From Ensifer sp. USDA 6670 (GTDB lineage Bacteria > Pseudomonadota > Alphaproteobacteria > Rhizobiales > Rhizobiaceae): a stretch of DNA of 34,087 bases. The position numbers were made by a program, and so were the translations under genes. The DNA lies in NCBI GenBank assembly GCA_000421085.1, contig ATWE01000035.1, positions 1-34,087 on the forward strand. The letters are read 5' to 3'. This document shows, piece after piece, positions 30,683 through 34,087 of this stretch (within the stretch, counting starts at the first letter, position 1; every line of letters begins with the position of its first letter). Under the pieces are notes generated by a model. It was not told the DNA's origin. It saw only the letters and a program-made list of their open reading frames with translations, and ran no database searches.

Positions 30683-31570
30683 ATGCGCTCAAACGTGAAC
30701 TTCTGGTCAGAGGGAGATCGGCTGCAGGCCTGGTTCTACCGACCGCCATCGACACCCGCACCCTTTCCCGCCGTCGTGTTGGCCCATGGTTTCTCCGCCG
30801 TGAAGGAGCAATACCTCGACCGCTATGCCCAGGTGTTTGCAGCAAATGGGATAGGCGCAATTGTCTTTGACCATGGCTGCTTTGGTGAAAGTGAAGGCCA
30901 GCCCAGATATGAGGTCGATCCCGAGCGTCAGAGACGCGGGTACAAGGATGCAGTAACGTTTGTCCAGACTATCGAAGGCGTTGATCCAGATAGAATTGGG
31001 ATATGGGGCACAAGCTACAGCGGCGGCCACGTTCTTGTCGTCGCCGCTGAGGATCGGCGTGTTAAGGCTGTCGTATCCCAAGTGCCCACCATCAGCGGAT
31101 CGAAGGTTGCTGTTCGAAGGGCCAAGACGCCCCAAGCAGCACTATTGCGAGAACAACTCGCTACCGACCGCGTTCTGCGCGTTCTTGGTCAAGGCAGATC
31201 TTACGTCGACGTCGTAGCTGAACACCCCGAACAGGCGTGTGCATTGCCAGGTCAGGACAGCTACGAATATTTCAAAACCTCTTTTGCCATCGCTCCAAAT
31301 TGGAATCCGCAAGTCACTGTGCGTAGTCTCGAACTTGCCCGCGCCAATGAGCCCGGCGCATTTGTGCGTTTGATAAGCCCAACGCCGTTGTTGATGCTGG
31401 TCGCCGAAGTCGATCATCTGACTCCGACCGATCTTGCACTGGACGCGTTCGATCGCGCGGGCGAACCTAAGGCGTTGAAGATGCTGCCGGGCGGACATTT
31501 CGCGCCATATACGGATTTGTTCGAGCAATCGAGCGGTGCGGCTGTAAATTGGTTCAAATCACACCTATGA
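30683..31570 (+). CDS. Alpha/beta hydrolase (second of two paralogues)
   Basis: A 295-residue relative of the hydrolase at 15283-16197. The nucleophile elbow is GTSYSGG (S111), the probable acid is D244 (AEVDHLT) and the histidine is H272 (LPGGHFAPY). The oxyanion region is VVLAHGFSAVKEQYLD, and the DHGCFGESEGQPRYE block matches NFGESEG in the paralogue. The two share their N-terminal start and overall layout, and their lid regions (about 135-205) differ, so substrates may be related but not identical. AAGGA about eight bases before ATG 30683 supports the start. It is alone on the plus strand, divergent from the BKACE operon, and ends at a strong terminator. Confidence 0.9.
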   Translation: MRSNVNFWSEGDRLQAWFYRPPSTPAPFPAVVLAHGFSAVKEQYLDRYAQVFAANGIGAIVFDHGCFGESEGQPRYEVDPERQRRGYKDAVTFVQTIEGVDPDRIGIWGTSYSGGHVLVVAAEDRRVKAVVSQVPTISGSKVAVRRAKTPQAALLREQLATDRVLRVLGQGRSYVDVVAEHPEQACALPGQDSYEYFKTSFAIAPNWNPQVTVRSLELARANEPGAFVRLISPTPLLMLVAEVDHLTPTDLALDAFDRAGEPKALKMLPGGHFAPYTDLFEQSSGAAVNWFKSHL

Positions 31571-31610
31571 CCCCCGCGCCGGTTCGCACGCCGCATCCTC
31601 TATATTGGCT

Positions 31611-31644
31611 GGGCTCTCGACGAAACCCGAGAGCCCTTTTTCTT
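31611..31644 (+). terminator. Rho-independent terminator after the hydrolase
   Basis: A perfect 9-bp stem GGGCTCTCG / CGAGAGCCC with an 8-base loop is followed directly by TTTTTCTT. It lies 40 bases after the hydrolase stop and before the convergent P450 gene. This is the clearest intrinsic terminator in the window. Confidence 0.92.
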
Positions 31645-31670
31645 ATAACCAGCAGCTCCTACAAACGCAC

Positions 31671-32873
31671 TCAAACCACGAGGCGCAGAGGCAACCTGGC
31701 GTAGGCGGCGGATCGATCGTTATGAGCGTATACGGGTTCACCCGCCATCTCGATTCGTTTTACCCGCTTGGCGATGGTGTTGAACACTGCGTTGGCTTCG
31801 GCCAATGAGATGATCATTCCGGGGCATGAATGGGCGCCTACACCAAAAGAGAGGTGATTGCCTGCTTCAGCTGAGCGCGTGACGTCCACCTTGTGGGGAT
31901 CCTTAAAAACTTCGGGGTCCCGGTTAGCCGAGGCAATCATGAAACGCACCAGCATTTTCGGAGGTATCTTCACTCCGCGGATTTCCAGTTCCTCCGTCGT
32001 GAAACGGGTGAAAGATATCTCGGGTGTATGAAGGCGCGTTATTTCGTTCATGATCGCCTGGTGCTTATCAGGGCTTGTCTTCCAAAGTTCGAAGACGTCC
32101 GGGTGGCGGGCAAAAATCTCCAGCCCGCCAGTGATGAGATAGGCCGCATTGGGCGTTCCTGTTGCCCAGAACAGCAACAAACCCTCAAACAACTGCTGTT
32201 CTGTCATCTCGCCATTCGCAACCTCTTCGATCCAAGAGGCGGTCATGCCTGGCTCAGGCGAGGCTCGTCGCATTGCCAGGTAGTACCGTACCCGATCGCT
32301 GAGATAATCGAACGCCGCCTGGCATCGTTGCTCCTCTTCTGCAGTTACTGCCGAGCCAAGACCAGTCATGGCGTCATGCATCCACGCCGAAGCAGTGTCA
32401 TAGCCCTCCGTTGGAAGTCCAAGGGCTGAGCACATCGCGTGGTGGGCAGGAATAAGGGCGAGGTTTCTGAATGCTTCGATCATGCCTTGCGGGCCAAGGC
32501 CGTCAATCGCCGAATTTACGGCCTTGGCCGTGGCTTCCGCCCACTGGTTGGCGAGTTTCGGGGTAAACCACTTGTTCGATCGACGACGGAGGTCGGTATG
32601 TTCGGGCGGATCCCTTACAATGATGCTGTCCTTGAAGAGGCTCCAAGGACTCTTCGGCACCCAATCGGGAGCCTTCATCGTTAAGGAAGGGTGTTTTCCG
32701 TATTTGACGATGTCATCGTAGCGAGAGATAACAAAGGTGTTTTCGACCAAAGGGTCCTTGTAGACTGGTGCCTTGCTTCGGACCACGTCGTACCAGGGGT
32801 ATGGATTGTCTCGGAAAGCCTTGTTCGCCCAGGGCAGAAGCGATTCTACTTTCGTTGTTGCATGAGCGTTCAT
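31671..32873 (-). CDS. Cytochrome P450 (second of two paralogues), atypical I-helix
   Basis: A 400-residue bacterial P450, the same length as the first. The haem loop is FGVGAHSCPGM (C350) and the ExxR motif is EITR (E277, R280). The I-helix reads FWATGTPNAAYL, placing Pro241 at the acid position and Asn242 at the conserved threonine position, so both P450s of the window carry Asn there. ATG 32873 was chosen over 32912 because the chain then aligns end to end with the first P450 and AAGGGA lies upstream. It is 107 bases downstream of an SDR on the same strand and is separated from the plus-strand hydrolase by the terminator. No redox partners are present. The family is certain; the substrate is unknown. 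Confidence 0.96.
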   Translation of the reverse strand: MNAHATTKVESLLPWANKAFRDNPYPWYDVVRSKAPVYKDPLVENTFVISRYDDIVKYGKHPSLTMKAPDWVPKSPWSLFKDSIIVRDPPEHTDLRRRSNKWFTPKLANQWAEATAKAVNSAIDGLGPQGMIEAFRNLALIPAHHAMCSALGLPTEGYDTASAWMHDAMTGLGSAVTAEEEQRCQAAFDYLSDRVRYYLAMRRASPEPGMTASWIEEVANGEMTEQQLFEGLLLFWATGTPNAAYLITGGLEIFARHPDVFELWKTSPDKHQAIMNEITRLHTPEISFTRFTTEELEIRGVKIPPKMLVRFMIASANRDPEVFKDPHKVDVTRSAEAGNHLSFGVGAHSCPGMIISLAEANAVFNTIAKRVKRIEMAGEPVYAHNDRSAAYARLPLRLVV

Positions 32874-32980
32874 CAGTTTAGTTCCCTTATTTATCTTGCT
32901 TGGCTTGAACAAGGACCAAACGAATAGTCGTTAGGTCTGCAGGTGCGGTCGGAGGAGCGCTAAGGTCGCGTGGAAACGAA

Positions 32981-33709
32981 TTACTGAGCCGTGAATCCGC
33001 CATCGATGACGTGTTCCGCGCCAGTGATGTAAGCTGACTCATCTGAGACAAGAAAGAGCGCTAGCGAGGCAATCTCTTCAGGGCGGGCGAACCGTTTCAA
33101 CGGGACGTAGTCCGCGTTGTAACCTCTGCCTTCGATCATCGGCGTTTCCGTATCGCCCGGATGAATGCTGTTCACCCGAATATTCGAGGATGCCAGATCC
33201 AGTGCGGCAGCCTTCGTCATCCCACGAACCGCCCATTTGGTGGCTGTGTAAGCAAAGAAGCCTGGGTAACCCACGATACCCGCCGTCGAAGAGACGGTTA
33301 TGATAGACCCTCCTCCCGCACGCTTCATCGAGGGGATGACAGCCTTCATACCGAGAAAGGCCCCGACCTGCATGACATCGACCAAGAAGCGGTAGGTCTC
33401 CAGGCTCGTCTGCTCGATCCCTTCTTCAACCAAGATGCCGGCATTGTTGACCAATGCGTGGATGGGGCCATCAAAGCACCTTTCGGCTTGACTGACGACG
33501 TTCGCCCACCCCTCTTCGCTGCGCACGTCGAGTTCGACGAACGCAGCCGCTTCGCCGATCTCCTTGACGACCGCCGCACCCTGAACGCCATTTCTGTTGG
33601 CGATCAGGACTCGCGCGCCCTCGGCGGTAAATCGTCTGACCTGGGCGAGGCCCATGCCGCTAGTGCCACCGATGACAATGACATTCTTGTCTTTTAATCT
33701 TCCAGTCAT
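32981..33709 (-). CDS. Short-chain dehydrogenase/reductase (second of two)
   Basis: A 242-residue classical SDR. GGTSGMG (14-20) is the cofactor motif, VNNAG is at 87-91, the catalytic residues are S140, Y154 and K158 (YTATK), and the C-terminus has SAYITGAEHVIDGGF. The end of strand beta2 is ANRN, with Arg39 and no acidic residue, which predicts NADP(H) use, unlike the other SDR of the window. The general look is that of a FabG/20-beta-hydroxysteroid dehydrogenase relative. ATG 33709 is preceded by GAGGGAA; the longer open frame starts upstream of it. It is followed by the second P450 gene, so the two probably act in sequence on a hydroxylated product. Confidence 0.93.
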   Translation of the reverse strand: MTGRLKDKNVIVIGGTSGMGLAQVRRFTAEGARVLIANRNGVQGAAVVKEIGEAAAFVELDVRSEEGWANVVSQAERCFDGPIHALVNNAGILVEEGIEQTSLETYRFLVDVMQVGAFLGMKAVIPSMKRAGGGSIITVSSTAGIVGYPGFFAYTATKWAVRGMTKAAALDLASSNIRVNSIHPGDTETPMIEGRGYNADYVPLKRFARPEEIASLALFLVSDESAYITGAEHVIDGGFTAQ

Positions 33710-33914
33710 GTTGCTGTTCCCTCTATCTGTTAATGTTAATGGCACTCGTTCTCTTCTCGGGTCACGACGGAATCACGCCACTCCTCTTTGCGGTTCAGGT
33801 CGCGATGTAGTCCATGAGTTCCGGGTCGAGGCAGTCATCGGGCTGGAGACCTTCACTCACTCGCGGACACCGGATTCAGTGGTCTCCGGCGCTTTCCTGA
33901 ATGAGATTGCGAAC

Positions 33915-34087
33915 TCAGTAGACCACGACAGAGCGAATGCTCTCGCCGGAATGCATGAGCTCGAACCCCTTGTTGATGTCCTCGAGCGGCATGGTGTGGG
34001 TGATCATCGGATCGATCTCGATCTTGCCCTCCATGTACCAGTCGACGATCTTCGGCACGTCGGTGCGGCCGCGCGCGCCGCCGAAGG
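33915..34087 (-). CDS. adhC: S-(hydroxymethyl)glutathione dehydrogenase / class III alcohol dehydrogenase, C-terminus only
   Basis: Fifty-seven codons at the right edge read on the minus strand as the end of a zinc class III alcohol dehydrogenase: FGGARGRTDVPKIVDWY, then GKIEIDPMITHTMPLEDIN and a closing GESIRSVVVY before TGA. This C-terminal pattern is typical of glutathione-dependent formaldehyde dehydrogenase, which oxidises S-hydroxymethylglutathione with NAD. The catalytic and zinc residues are outside the window. A 205-base gap separates it from the SDR downstream. Its nearness to two P450s makes disposal of formaldehyde from demethylation a possible role, but this enzyme is also a common housekeeping gene. 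Confidence 0.88.
   Translation of the reverse strand, partial: FGGARGRTDVPKIVDWYMEGKIEIDPMITHTMPLEDINKGFELMHSGESIRSVVVY

Noticed and set aside
33799..33864. Tiny minus frame ending DPELMDYIAT
   Set aside because: About 21 codons with an upstream in-frame stop and no ribosome-binding site; too short to support as a gene, though it could be a gene remnant.

Overview
The window reads as accessory DNA from an alphaproteobacterium of the Rhizobiaceae, most likely a Sinorhizobium/Ensifer- or Rhizobium-type symbiotic or accessory megaplasmid. The reasons are a clear SyrB-type regulator with two SyrB-like coiled-coil relatives, the GC-rich rhizobial codon style, and a high density of ABC transporters, SDRs and catabolic enzymes. 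No tRNA, rRNA, CRISPR array or intact insertion sequence was seen.

Layout. (1) 1-4081, plus strand: the end of a peptide-transport operon, made of a two-domain oligopeptide ABC ATPase (5' end outside the window), a CapA-type metallophosphatase-like protein and a peptidase T. (2) 4.1-8.3 kb: a regulatory and small-gene patch with syrB, two HTH-less SyrB-like coiled-coil paralogues on the minus strand, two very small plus-strand genes and a DEDDh exonuclease. (3) 8.3-10.6 kb: sparse DNA with one small hypothetical gene and one NTF2/SnoaL-like gene. (4) 10.6-15.1 kb, minus: scoAB (succinyl-CoA:acetoacetate CoA-transferase) followed by pntAB (proton-translocating transhydrogenase). (5) 15.2-21.0 kb, minus: alpha/beta hydrolase, TetR regulator, AraC regulator, APC permease and cytochrome P450. 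(6) 21.6-30.2 kb, minus: a six-gene operon read as BKACE (DUF849), acyl-CoA ligase, SDR, periplasmic binding protein, fused ABC ATPase-permease and second permease. (7) 30.7-34.1 kb: a second alpha/beta hydrolase (plus) with a strong terminator, then on the minus strand a second P450, a second SDR and the C-terminus of a glutathione-dependent formaldehyde/alcohol dehydrogenase.

From about 10.6 kb to the right edge the genes look like one catabolic island for an unidentified small molecule. The inferred scheme is uptake by the ribose-type ABC system and/or the APC permease, oxidation by two related P450s and two SDRs, hydrolysis by two related alpha/beta hydrolases and activation by the CoA ligase. 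BKACE would then cleave a beta-keto acid with acetyl-CoA, giving acetoacetate. ScoAB would turn acetoacetate into acetoacetyl-CoA, PntAB would supply NADPH, and the terminal dehydrogenase could remove formaldehyde if a P450 demethylates. The individual families are recognised from sequence; the joined pathway is inference.

The most notable points are the two P450s, which both lack the usual I-helix acid-threonine pair and carry Asn at the Thr position; the fusion of an ABC ATPase to a permease in one 842-residue chain; the set of HTH-less SyrB relatives; and the RNA hairpins bracketing the binding-protein gene, one of which has a Shine-Dalgarno-like sequence in its loop.
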